Assembly: GCA_037200685.1 (NCBI GenBank)
Contig: JBBCIG010000008.1
Coordinates: 186,001 to 250,000, forward strand
Origin: JAJKIP01 sp037200685
Lineage (GTDB): Bacteria; Bacteroidota; Bacteroidia; Chitinophagales; Chitinophagaceae
Direction: 5' to 3'
DNA: 64,000 nucleotides
The notes under the pieces were generated by a model that did not search any database, was not told the DNA's origin, and saw only the letters and a list, made by a program, of their open reading frames with translations. Position numbers and translations under genes: made by a program. Shown piece by piece: positions 33,567 to 41,793 of this stretch; the first letter of the stretch is position 1; each line of letters opens with the position of its first letter.

Positions 33567-35282
33567 ATGAAAAAGTTTCGTTGGTCTTCTTTATTAATGA
33601 TTATAGCTATTCTCGCCATCACTGGTTTCCAGGGATATTGGCTGAAGGATAACTATGACCGTGAAAAACAAAACCTGGATATTAAAACAATGTCGGCCTT
33701 TCGCCAGACAATAATAAAACTGCAATCTTCCAAGCTCGGCTTCGACAAGTTCAATCTTAATATGGATTCCACTTCTTTTCCTGAAGCCGTTATTTCTACA
33801 AGAAAAGGTGGTGGTGGCGGAGGCAGAGGATTTAACCGGTCAGTAAGAAGAAAAGAACCTACGATAGATATAATTAATCTTATACAGGAAAGGCTCAGGG
33901 ATTCATTAAACAGCGGTAAGGGAGTAAAAAATATTATTATAAAATCAAACGGCCGGAACAATAGTTTGCCGGATTCCTTACAAGCAACGCAGCCGGGCAA
34001 AATACAAACTACGGTGAGGCTTTCCGCAAGAGTTGATTCGTTAAATATTGATCCTTCGATGATACAGCAAATGCAGGTGCGAAAATCAAAGAATGGGATG
34101 GATACAATAATTGCTATAGGCTATGGCGGCGGAGGCATTGACAGAAAAAGTGATTCGCTCCGGTGGAAAGATCAACCTTCTGTTTTTGTCAGGAAAAATT
34201 TTCCACGGCCCGGCGAAGAATTTCCGGGAGAAAGAAGACCGTTTCAGCAAAATAATGCAATGTTCCGGTTTCTTTATAATATAGATTCTCTTTCATTGAA
34301 AGATTCTGTAACAGTTAAAGAAATCACCACTGCTTATGAAAAACGTTTAAAAGAAGATAATATCAGTGTCGGGTTTAAAGTAAAAAGACTGGATAGCACT
34401 CATACGGAATCGCCAAGCGCCATAACGATTGGTTTTTTCAAACCAGCTACGTTTGACCTTTCGTTACACGATACATTCGGTTATATGCTGAATAAACTCA
34501 AATTGCCGTTACTGTTTTCATTATTGCTTATCGGCATCACCATTTTTTCTTTTGTAATGCTCTACCGTAACATGATGAAGCAGCAGAGGTTGTCAGAATT
34601 GAAAAATGAATTCATCAGCAATATCACGCATGAGTTGAAAACGCCAATCGCTACAGTTGGCGTAGCCATTGAAGCGCTAAAAAATTTCAATGCGATACAT
34701 GATCCGCAACGCACCAAAGAATACCTCGACATTTCCCAAAATGAATTGCAGCGGTTGAATTTACTCGTTGACAAAGTGCTCCGGCTTTCTATGTTTGAGA
34801 AAAAAGAGGTAGACCTGAAATATGAAATCGTAAATCTGAAGGACATTGTAGATGAAGTTGTTTCTTCTATGCGTTTGCAAACAGAAAAATACCATGCAAA
34901 GATTTTATTAAATGCCGAAGGAGATTGCAGTTTGCAGGGCGATAAACTTCATTTGCTCAGCGTGGTTTTTAACCTGCTCGACAATGCACTTAAATACAGT
35001 GCTGATAACCCCCTAATAAAAATTGATCTCGAAGAAAAAGAAGATACGATTGAAATGAAGGTCGCCGATAACGGCATCGGAATTTCTACGGAATACCAAC
35101 CCAAAATATTTGAGAAATTTTTCCGTGTTCCGCACGGTGATACGCATAATGCGAAAGGCTATGGCCTGGGATTAAGTTACGCCGCTCATGTTGTTGCCAA
35201 ACACAAAGGCGACATCCATGTGGAAAGCAAACCAGGCGAAGGAACAACATTTACTATAAGTTTGCCAAAGAAAAATAGTTGA
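33567..35282 (+). CDS. Sensor histidine kinase
   Basis: A 571-residue membrane kinase. Transmembrane span 1 is near residues 8-27 (SSLLMIIAILAITGFQGYW), a long periplasmic sensor (about 30-305) follows and contains a Gly-rich stretch GGGGGGRGF, and span 2 is near 310-330 (FSLLLIGITIFSFVML). There is no obvious HAMP. The HisKA box is FISNITHELKTPIATVG with the phospho-accepting His near residue 355, and the ATP-binding domain shows NLLDNALKYS, DNGIGI, FRVPHGDTHNAKGYGLGLSY. The response regulator gene follows 85 bp downstream. The signal sensed cannot be predicted. Confidence 0.94.
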   Translation: MKKFRWSSLLMIIAILAITGFQGYWLKDNYDREKQNLDIKTMSAFRQTIIKLQSSKLGFDKFNLNMDSTSFPEAVISTRKGGGGGGRGFNRSVRRKEPTIDIINLIQERLRDSLNSGKGVKNIIIKSNGRNNSLPDSLQATQPGKIQTTVRLSARVDSLNIDPSMIQQMQVRKSKNGMDTIIAIGYGGGGIDRKSDSLRWKDQPSVFVRKNFPRPGEEFPGERRPFQQNNAMFRFLYNIDSLSLKDSVTVKEITTAYEKRLKEDNISVGFKVKRLDSTHTESPSAITIGFFKPATFDLSLHDTFGYMLNKLKLPLLFSLLLIGITIFSFVMLYRNMMKQQRLSELKNEFISNITHELKTPIATVGVAIEALKNFNAIHDPQRTKEYLDISQNELQRLNLLVDKVLRLSMFEKKEVDLKYEIVNLKDIVDEVVSSMRLQTEKYHAKILLNAEGDCSLQGDKLHLLSVVFNLLDNALKYSADNPLIKIDLEEKEDTIEMKVADNGIGISTEYQPKIFEKFFRVPHGDTHNAKGYGLGLSYAAHVVAKHKGDIHVESKPGEGTTFTISLPKKNS

Positions 35283-35367
35283 ATATCTCCCGGTGTGCCA
35301 TAGTTCATCAGGTACGTTGCCGCAGGGAAAATCTTTTATAACTATGGCACACCTTTAAATAAAGTAC

Positions 35368-36058
35368 ATGAGCAAGACAAAAGTTTTATACGTAGAAGAT
35401 GAGTTGTTCCTTGGCAAAATTGTAAAAGAAAGCCTCGAGAGCCGCGGCTTTGAAGTAATCATGGAAAGTGACGGCGCCAAAGCAACAGATGTTTTTTAAA
35501 AAATCAAATCCTGATATCTGCGTACTCGATATCATGTTGCCCAATAAAGATGGTTTTACCATCGCCGACGAAATCCGTGAACTCAATGAAGATGTGCCCA
35601 TCATTTTTTTAACAGCGAAAACACAAACGGAAGATGTAGTAAAAGGGTTTACGATGGGCGGCAACGATTATGTTCGCAAACCTTTCAGCATGGAAGAGCT
35701 GATCGTACGCATACAAAATTTATTACGCAGCAAATCCGAAACTGAAACTAAGGTACAGGGCGACACTGTAGAAATGGGCAACTATCATTTCCAGTTAAAC
35801 CGCCAGGTATTAAACAACGGCAAAGAAGACAGGAAACTTTCTTACCGTGAAAGTGAATTATTAAAATTATTATACGAGAACAGGGATAAAGTAATCGATC
35901 GCAAAGACATTCTCAATCTTCTCTGGGGCAACGATTCATTCTTTAATTCCCGCAATCTCGATGTCTACATCACCAAGCTCCGCAGTTATTTAAAAGAGGA
36001 CCCTAAATTAGAAATCATCACCATCAAAGGCATCGGCTATCGTTTTGTAACGAATTAA
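35368..36058 (+). CDS. OmpR-family response regulator, apparent +1 frameshift
   Basis: Probably the partner of the kinase just upstream. The first 43 codons from the ATG at 35368 encode SKTKVLYVEDELFLGKIVKE and reach a stop (TAA at 35497-35499) inside the run TTTTTTAAAAAA. Reading one base less restores DVFKKSNPDICVLDIMLPNKDGFT, with the phosphorylated Asp in VLDIMLP, then the receiver, and a C-terminal winged helix (HFQLNRQVLNNGKEDRKLSY, ITKLRSYLKEDPKLEIITI, KGIGYRFV). The corrected protein has about 229 residues. Either the base count is wrong or a TTT-TAA +1 slippage is used. The halves are otherwise fully conserved. Confidence 0.85.
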
Positions 36059-36066
36059 TTTTTTTT

Positions 36067-36178
36067 ACCAACCTGTATTGCTACTATCAACTTCGTTGCG
36101 TCGCTCCCGATAGCTATCGGGACTTCATCGTTCTGTAATTCTACTCAGCAATTATGAAGCACCCGATGAATATCAGCG
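36067..36178 (+). repeat. Dispersed composite repeat, copy 4 (left arm of an inverted pair)
   Basis: Contains GTATTGCTACTATCAACTTC, GTTGCGTCGC, the hairpin TCCCGATAGCTATCGGGA (36105-36122) and TCTACTCAGCAATT. The same sequence appears in reverse at 36328-36476, so the two arms form a long, imperfect inverted repeat of about 410 bp in total. Confidence 0.75.
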
Positions 36179-36195
36179 ATACGTTTGTTGCCCAC

Positions 36196-36223
36196 GTAGA
36201 GACGTGGCATGCCACGTCTCTAC
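36196..36223. repeat. Perfect 28-bp palindrome
   Basis: The left half GTAGAGACGTGGCA is followed by its exact reverse complement. It sits inside the inverted repeat pair 36067-36476. Similar GTAGAGACG...CGTCTCTAC palindromes are, from general knowledge, widespread intergenic repeats in several bacterial groups. Confidence 0.8.
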
Positions 36224-36327
36224 AATCGTTGGACGTTCGCAACCACAAAAACCATATCCACGTTTTGCAATCGATAATATGAACTGGTAATTAAATAAAA
36301 AGAAGGGCTGCGATGGAATTGCTGATA

Positions 36328-36476
36328 CTTCGACAATGTTGAATAGCGAACAGAACGTACAAGAGTGCGACCATTCGACTTCGCTCAGGGTAAACTGCGA
36401 CGCAAGTGTTGAGTAAAGAACAGGAAGATGAACGGAGCGTCGCAACGGAAGTTGATAGTAGCAATGCAGCCGGGTA
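36328..36476 (-). repeat. Dispersed composite repeat, copy 5 (right arm of an inverted pair)
   Basis: Reverse orientation: contains GAATAGCGAACAGAACGTAC, GAGTGCGACCATTCGACTTC, GAACAGGAAGATGAACGGAG, CGTCGCAACGGAAG and ends GCAGCCGGGTAAAT. It carries two copies of the CAACGT.../GTTGAGTAAAG type module. Confidence 0.75.
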
Positions 36477-36605
36477 AATAATTTAAATCAACATCCTCAA
36501 ACTCTACTTTCATTTCCCCTTCCTACCGGCAGGCAAGTCTTTTTCCTCTTAGCCCACTCGTTTCTATGAGATATATTTACATTCAAAACCATTTAAATAT
36601 ATGCG

Positions 36606-37808
36606 ATGAGAGGAATTCAATATTTACTGGTTGGAATTTTTATAAGTGTGTTATGTTTTAATGAACAACTCATTGCGCAGGATACAAGAACACAATATGC
36701 CCCTATCTTAACCAACTCTTATATCGGCGTTAATATTGGTTCTATCAATTATGCTTTCTCATCAGCGAAATTGGAGCCGGGTTTTAATGTGGAATCTATT
36801 GATATTCCACGTACCGCTGTACGGATTATCCTGTTCGGTCACCAGTTCAATAAATATTTATCAGCACAGGTGAGTTATATGCGACCGGTGAACTGGGTAC
36901 AATACAAAAGCATTAACGGCGATCAAACCAATCACAGCGTTTGGATGAATGTAGCGGGGTTAACCGTCGCCTCTCAATTGCCTTTGCATAAAAAGGTTTC
37001 TCTTTTCACCGAAGCTGGTCTCGGGCTTATTACCCGTAAAGGATTTTCTATTAATAATGTACAGGCGGTAAAACATGCGAACTATGGTACATTGCTGACA
37101 GGCGCATCTTTACAATATCATATAAACAAGAAATGGGATTTACAAGCAAGCACGGTATGGTCGCCGGCCAATAAAAAAGTAAAACAACCACACACACTCT
37201 TTTTCTCCGGTGGATTTAATTATTACATGCGGATCTTATCAAAGGAAAAAGTAGAACGCAATACAAATAGCAAATACATTTTTCCCAAGCAAATGATGCT
37301 GGTCGGGTATACGACAAATAGCCTTGGTTATGGTGTAAATAATTTTGCTTCCAAAGGATCGATCCCATTTTTTTGGGGTGGCACTGTTCATATCAGCAAA
37401 GGGTTTACGTTGAGTTACCAGCGAAATATATTTCACACACGAAAAGTATTCGCATTGGATTGGGGCGCCGGGATTTCTTATTGGAAAAGCAGGGACAATA
37501 AAAATAAGTTTTGGACTGTTTCTGTTTTTCCTGTTTTGCATTTCAATGTGGTGCGTACCAAACCATTAGATTTTTATATTGAATACGCTGTAGCTGGCCC
37601 TACGCTAATTTCAAAAACAATCCTTGATGGGGAGAACACCGGGAAACAATTCACCTTTCATGATTTTATGGGAATAGGATTTTTTGCGGGCAAGCAACGT
37701 TCATTCAATTTCGGGACAAGGATAGCGCATTACTCGAATGGAAATTTATTCCCGGACAATGAAGGGTTAATGATACCTCTTACTTTCAACCTCGGGTATT
37801 CTTTTTAA
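36606..37808 (+). CDS. Lipid A deacylase (PagL-like) / acyloxyacyl hydrolase family protein
   Basis: A 400-residue outer membrane protein with a signal peptide (RGIQYLLVGIFISVLCFNEQ). The C-terminal half forms a beta-barrel of about 160 residues with the PagL catalytic segment RIAHYSNGNLFPDNEG, containing the His-Ser pair of this lipid A 3-O-deacylase family, and ends LTFNLGYSF, typical for a barrel C-terminus. The N-terminal half is a second, independent outer membrane-like domain with no motif I recognise. PagL-type enzymes remove an acyl chain from lipid A. The assignment rests on the C-terminal motif; the N-terminal role is unknown. Confidence 0.7.
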   Translation: MRGIQYLLVGIFISVLCFNEQLIAQDTRTQYAPILTNSYIGVNIGSINYAFSSAKLEPGFNVESIDIPRTAVRIILFGHQFNKYLSAQVSYMRPVNWVQYKSINGDQTNHSVWMNVAGLTVASQLPLHKKVSLFTEAGLGLITRKGFSINNVQAVKHANYGTLLTGASLQYHINKKWDLQASTVWSPANKKVKQPHTLFFSGGFNYYMRILSKEKVERNTNSKYIFPKQMMLVGYTTNSLGYGVNNFASKGSIPFFWGGTVHISKGFTLSYQRNIFHTRKVFALDWGAGISYWKSRDNKNKFWTVSVFPVLHFNVVRTKPLDFYIEYAVAGPTLISKTILDGENTGKQFTFHDFMGIGFFAGKQRSFNFGTRIAHYSNGNLFPDNEGLMIPLTFNLGYSF

Positions 37809-37856
37809 TGCATTAAAAAAGTATTGGTTTTGTCGTAAACTTTTCTAATCTTTAGT

Positions 37857-37884
37857 ATGACATTTGTGTGACAATGTCATTTCA
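37857..37884. promoter_or_regulatory. Short inverted repeat TGACATT...AATGTCA
   Basis: TGACATTTGTGTGACAATGTCA contains a 7-bp inverted pair about 25 bp upstream of the cytochrome start at 37904. It could be an operator or part of the promoter; the spacing is unremarkable and the match may be chance. Confidence 0.25.
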
Positions 37885-37903
37885 AACCAAAACCACCCCC
37901 ACG

Positions 37904-38866
37904 ATGAAAAAGTTTCTTACTTTATCAGCGATCCTTTTCACGGCATTCGCTGCATTCTATTTCACTGCATGTAATAATGATGATACGAAAACAGAACCGC
38001 AACCTGCGGACAACAGTGCGGATTCGCTCAAAAAAGTTGTAGCCCGTGGTGAGTATCTTGCCAACCATGTAGCGATTTGTATAGATTGCCACAGTAAAAG
38101 AGATGTTACAAAATGGTCGTTGCCGGTAGTGCCAGGTACGGAAGGTGGTGGCGCTGGCTTTCCTTTTGGAAAAGATGAAGGTGTTCCCGGAATGGTTTTC
38201 CCGCCAAACATTACTCCATTCGCATTAAAAGACTGGTCGGATGATGATATAGCCAAAGCGATGACGCAAGGTATCAACAAAAAAGGCGATACACTTTTTC
38301 CGATAATGCCCTTTCATAACTACAGCAAAATGGCGAAAGATGATATTTATTCCGTCATAGCTTACCTGCGTACTTTAAAACCGATTGATAGTGTGAAGCC
38401 GCCACGCCATCTCGATATACCCATCAGCATGCTGGGGCCATTACCACAACCAGAGCTTGCAAAAAATGTAAGACCTGATCCTTCTGATAGAGTAAAGTAT
38501 GGAGAATACCTGACAACATTTGCCTCCTGCACTTTTTGCCATACTCCGCAAACCGCGGCAGGGTTTGATTTCAGCAAGTCTTTTTCCGGGGGAACTATTT
38601 TTAATACACCATTCTTTAAAGTCGCAACGGCGAATCTAACTCCTGACAGCACAACCGGTATCGGCACCTGGACGGAAGACGCATTTGTCGCAAAATTCAA
38701 AAACAACAGCAGTGATGAAACGGTAAATAAAAATCCCGGAAGAATGAACAGCATCATGCCCTGGTCGATGTATGGTACGATGGAAGAAGCAGACCTGCGG
38801 GCTATCTATGCTTATTTAAGAACAGTGCCGGCGATAAAACATAAAGTGGAGAAATACCCGAAGTAA
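37904..38866 (+). CDS. Diheme c-type cytochrome lipoprotein
   Basis: About 320 residues from the ATG at 37904. The signal ends with lipobox FTAC (Cys around residue 23), so the protein is probably lipid-anchored. Two haem c attachment sites are seen, CIDCH (about residue 54) and CTFCH (about residue 210), each in a cytochrome c domain; methionine ligands lie further on, for example in MPFHNY and MPWSMYG. Such proteins carry electrons in the periplasm and are often found with oxidases, reductases or gold-type dehydrogenases. No partner enzyme is adjacent. Confidence 0.9.
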   Translation: MKKFLTLSAILFTAFAAFYFTACNNDDTKTEPQPADNSADSLKKVVARGEYLANHVAICIDCHSKRDVTKWSLPVVPGTEGGGAGFPFGKDEGVPGMVFPPNITPFALKDWSDDDIAKAMTQGINKKGDTLFPIMPFHNYSKMAKDDIYSVIAYLRTLKPIDSVKPPRHLDIPISMLGPLPQPELAKNVRPDPSDRVKYGEYLTTFASCTFCHTPQTAAGFDFSKSFSGGTIFNTPFFKVATANLTPDSTTGIGTWTEDAFVAKFKNNSSDETVNKNPGRMNSIMPWSMYGTMEEADLRAIYAYLRTVPAIKHKVEKYPK

Positions 38867-38874
38867 AATATTTT

Positions 38875-38930
38875 TCGCACAGAGATCACAGAGAGAAAGA
38901 GTGGTTTTGTTTCTCTTTTTCTCTGTGCGA
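38875..38930. terminator. Bidirectional hairpin between cytochrome and methyltransferase genes
   Basis: TCGCACAGAG (38875-38884) pairs perfectly with CTCTGTGCGA (38921-38930), with more partial pairing inside. It separates the convergent genes and adjoins the methyltransferase stop codon at 38931. T-rich sequence follows on the plus strand (TTATTTT). Confidence 0.6.
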
Positions 38931-39596
38931 TTATTTTACAACCGCTAATGCCATTCCATCATGTTCTTTTGTTCCTACTGTCTGAATGATAGTAGCGTCA
39001 ACAGCTTTATTGGCTGCCAGTGCTGCATTAAAACGTTTTACCCCTTCAACCATTTCATCCGGACTTATTTTACTTAATATTTTTCCTTCGCGGATCACAT
39101 TATCAGCGATGATCAGTGTTCCAGGTTTGGAAAGCTTCAGCGCCCATTCAAAATATTCCGTATAAGGTGGTTTGTCCGCATCAATAAAGATCATATCAAA
39201 AGGTCCGGCGTTTTCTTCTTTTAATTTGGGTAAAATATCAATGGCTTTACCAATGCGGATATCAACAACGTTTTTCAAACCGGCACGATCAATATTTTCC
39301 TGCGCTACTGCAGCATGCACAGGATCAAGTTCCAATGTAATTAATTTTCCGCCGGCTGGTAATGCCCTTGCCATCCAGATAGTGCTGTAACCGCCAAGGG
39401 TTCCGATCTCCAGGATCTTTTTTGCATTGCACAATTTTGCCATCAACTGCAAAAATTTTCCCTGGTTGGGTGATATACTTATTTGCGGGATATTTTTTTC
39501 TTCAATAAGTTTTTCCGCTGCGATTAAATCTTTGTCATCGCCTTCAAACAAATCGCTGATATAATTATCAACGGCTGCAAATAATTCCTTATTCAT
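38931..39596 (-). CDS. O-methyltransferase (class I SAM-dependent)
   Basis: A 221-residue cytosolic enzyme of the caffeoyl-CoA O-methyltransferase-like group. SAM-binding motif I is ILEIGTLGGYSTIWMARAL, motif II follows with TLELD, and FDMIFIDADKPPYTEYF and IIADNVIREG give the metal-binding and catalytic core. It methylates hydroxyl groups of small aromatic or related acceptors; the exact acceptor is not predictable. It starts 5 bp after the DinB gene, so the operon order is DUF3817, DinB, O-methyltransferase. Confidence 0.93.
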   Translation of the reverse strand: MNKELFAAVDNYISDLFEGDDKDLIAAEKLIEEKNIPQISISPNQGKFLQLMAKLCNAKKILEIGTLGGYSTIWMARALPAGGKLITLELDPVHAAVAQENIDRAGLKNVVDIRIGKAIDILPKLKEENAGPFDMIFIDADKPPYTEYFEWALKLSKPGTLIIADNVIREGKILSKISPDEMVEGVKRFNAALAANKAVDATIIQTVGTKEHDGMALAVVK

Positions 39597-39601
39597 ATTT
39601 T

Positions 39602-40069
39602 TTAAATAGTGTTAATTGATTTCGCCAGTAATACGATCTGGCCGAGGTGATAAGCATCATGCTGAAGAATGCCCTGTATATGTTCGTAATAGGTTGTTTT
39701 ATTATTGGGATAAATTTTTTCAAAATCATCCTTATCGAATTTTTTAAGAAAGTCAACCCATTTCTTTTGCGAAATTTCAAGTTCTTTCAACGTGTTTTTC
39801 CAGGCGGTTTCAGATGTATCGCTTACCGGCATGAAATAGTTATGATCCGGCGAAGAAGTTATTTTTCCCTGTACCCGTTGCAAAACATTCAACCGCCAAC
39901 TTATCATATGGTTTAAAATTTCCCAGATGGTATTGCGGCCGGGGATGATTCTTTTCGCCGCCTGGTCCGCAGAAATATTTTTTAATGTTCCTATAAGGGT
40001 TATGTCCAGCCAGGGATTACCGTCGTATAAATCTTCAAAAAGTTTTTTGATGCGTTTTCTTTCTTTCAT
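39602..40069 (-). CDS. DinB family protein
   Basis: A 155-residue cytosolic four-helix protein. The conserved histidines occur in the helix NHMISWRLN and in HDAYHLGQIVLL, forming the usual metal triad of the DinB/YfiT-like superfamily. Members include thiol-S-transferases (bacillithiol, mycothiol) and uncharacterised damage-inducible proteins. It lies 10 bp after the DUF3817 gene. No LexA-like box was seen. The specific reaction is not known. Confidence 0.88.
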   Translation of the reverse strand: MKERKRIKKLFEDLYDGNPWLDITLIGTLKNISADQAAKRIIPGRNTIWEILNHMISWRLNVLQRVQGKITSSPDHNYFMPVSDTSETAWKNTLKELEISQKKWVDFLKKFDKDDFEKIYPNNKTTYYEHIQGILQHDAYHLGQIVLLAKSINTI

Positions 40070-40079
40070 CTGTTATTTT

Positions 40080-40372
40080 TTAAACGGAACCAATCAGCGC
40101 TTCTTCTTTTTTCCATTGTTTATCCATAACGATGGTACCGAACGGAATTATCGAAGCAAGAAATGCTTTGGCAAACCATGCAAAATTCTTTTCACTTCCC
40201 ACGCTAAAATAAGAAATGCGACAAATAAAATACCGTGCAAGGCGCCAACAATGGTAACAGCTAACGGAAATCCGGCGAAATATTTCAACGGCATGGCGAT
40301 TGCCAAAAGAACAAGAAATGAAATCCCTTCTGCTATTGCTATTTTCCGGAACCAGTGAAATGTCTTTTTCAT
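40080..40372 (-). CDS. DUF3817 membrane protein, apparent frameshift
   Basis: The ATG is at 40372 (KKTFHWFRKIAIAEGISF). The N-terminal part, with two hydrophobic spans and the typical GISFLVLLAIAMPLKYFAG and VGALHGILFVAFL, is DUF3817-like, but the frame ends early at 40148. One base more in the T-run at 40189-40192 (minus strand A-run) would restore the expected C-terminus KNFAWFAKAFLASIIPFGTI and MDKQWKKEEAL, ending at 40080. The corrected protein has about 97 residues, the usual length. The intact C-terminal reading in another frame suggests sequencing error or a very recent mutation. Confidence 0.8.
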
Positions 40373-40513
40373 AAACCCCAAACCCCTAAAGGGGCATTAG
40401 ATACTGAATATTATAGTCTCTTTGCTTTTTCAGAAGCAATATTCAGCATCGGTTAAAAATATTTTAAAAATTTATAAGTGGCCGCCCGAAGCCCCTTTAG
40501 GGGTTTGGGGTTT
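40373..40513. repeat. Perfect 23-bp inverted repeat with CCCCTAAAGGGG core
   Basis: The arms at 40373-40395 and 40491-40513 are exact reverse complements (cores CCCCTAAAGGGG), 95 bp apart, between the mqnC stop and the DUF3817 start. The C-rich arm adjoins the DUF3817 start codon. Related copies are at 6444 and 32554. Confidence 0.75.
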
Positions 40514-41642
40514 AATAATTAATAACCTGCTCTTCAATCATACCCGGTATCTCTCTCCATTCGTATTGCTGGTTGCGCAATTGCGGCTCAAAGCCTGCTT
40601 CACGAATAGCATCCTGTATCGTTTTATAAGTAAAGCGGTGCGGTGCACCGGCTGCGCTTACCACATTTTCTTCAATCATAATAGAACCAAAATCATTGGC
40701 GCCGCTGTGCAAACATAATTGTGCGGTTTGCTTGCCCACGGTCAGCCAGCTTGCCTGTATGTTTTTTACATTCGGCAGCATGATGCGGCTAAGTGCAATC
40801 ATGCGGATATATTCCTCCGGCGTTGTTAAATTATGTACGCCACGTATTCTTGTTAATAATGTATCTACATCCTGGAACGTCCACGGAATGAAAGCGAGAA
40901 AACCTTTTGCATTTTCCGGCTTGCGGCTTTGCACTTCCCTGATTTTTGCCAGGTGTTCAAAACGTTCTTCAATCGTTTCCACATGGCCAAACATCATCGT
41001 GGCGGAAGTGGTGATATTTAATTCATGCGCTTCATGCATAATGTCCAGCCATTCCTGCGCACCGCATTTTCCTTTGGAGATCAACCGGCGAACACGATCA
41101 ATTAATATTTCAGCACCGGCTCCCGGCAATGAATCCAGCCCAGCTGCTTTCAATGCCGTTAATACTTCACGGTGTGTACTTTTTTCCAGTTTGGTAATAT
41201 GCGCAACTTCGGGCGGCCCGAGTGCATGCAATTTTATTGCGGGGAATTCTTTTTTTATACTGCTGAATGTGTCTATATAAAATTGCAGTCCTAAGTCCGG
41301 GTGATGGCCACCCTGCAACAACAACTGATCGCCACCATATTTGATTGTTTCTTCAATCTTTTTGCGGTACACCGGCATTTCGGTGATATAGGCTTCCGCA
41401 TGCCCCGGTATTCGATAGAAATTGCAAAACTTGCAATTGGCGATACATACATTGGTTGTGTTCACATTGCGGTCGATCTGCCAGGTCACTTTTCCATGGG
41501 GCACTTGTTTTTTCCGTAATTCATCGGCGATAAACATAAGATCGCTCAGTGGGGCATGATGGTAAAGGTGCACCCCTTCTTCTACTGAAAGAGGGCCAAA
41601 ACCGGCCGCCTTATCATATAAATCTTTTAATAACCTATCCAT
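40512..41642 (-). CDS. mqnC: Cyclic dehypoxanthine futalosine synthase (MqnC)
   Basis: A 376-residue radical SAM enzyme of the futalosine pathway to menaquinone. The iron-sulfur cluster motif is in NVCIANCKFCNFYR (CxxxCxxC). MqnC-specific blocks include LLQGGHHPDLGLQFY, LPGAGAEILIDRVRRLIS, TSATMMFGHVETIEERFEH and FIPWTFQDVDTLL. The longer in-frame ATG at 41693 adds 17 residues; the ATG at 41642 gives the usual DRLLKDLYDKA start. It converts dehypoxanthine futalosine to its cyclic form. No other mqn genes are in the window. Its relative MqnE is the main alternative, but the combination above favours MqnC. Confidence 0.9.
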   Translation of the reverse strand: MDRLLKDLYDKAAGFGPLSVEEGVHLYHHAPLSDLMFIADELRKKQVPHGKVTWQIDRNVNTTNVCIANCKFCNFYRIPGHAEAYITEMPVYRKKIEETIKYGGDQLLLQGGHHPDLGLQFYIDTFSSIKKEFPAIKLHALGPPEVAHITKLEKSTHREVLTALKAAGLDSLPGAGAEILIDRVRRLISKGKCGAQEWLDIMHEAHELNITTSATMMFGHVETIEERFEHLAKIREVQSRKPENAKGFLAFIPWTFQDVDTLLTRIRGVHNLTTPEEYIRMIALSRIMLPNVKNIQASWLTVGKQTAQLCLHSGANDFGSIMIEENVVSAAGAPHRFTYKTIQDAIREAGFEPQLRNQQYEWREIPGMIEEQVINY

Positions 41643-41647
41643 TCCTG

Positions 41648-41655
41648 CAAAAATA
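41648..41655 (-). promoter_or_regulatory. Putative -7 box of mqnC
   Basis: TATTTTTG on the minus strand matches TAnnTTTG but ends only 5 bp before the ATG at 41642; if real, the mRNA would be nearly leaderless. Confidence 0.3.
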
Positions 41656-41726
41656 CAACGGTATAACAAGAATAATGGCGAACGGTTTTGCATAAGGCCA
41701 CCAAAACTGGTAAATTTATCCGGTAA

Positions 41727-41734
41727 TAGCTTTG
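41727..41734 (+). promoter_or_regulatory. Putative -7 box of the aspartyl protease gene
   Basis: TAGCTTTG matches TAnnTTTG and ends 59 bp before the chosen ATG at 41794. Confidence 0.35.
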
Positions 41735-41793
41735 CATCAATTTGCTTAACTTACTTGTCTAAGGACAAACGGATTGCTTACCAAAAACCTGCT

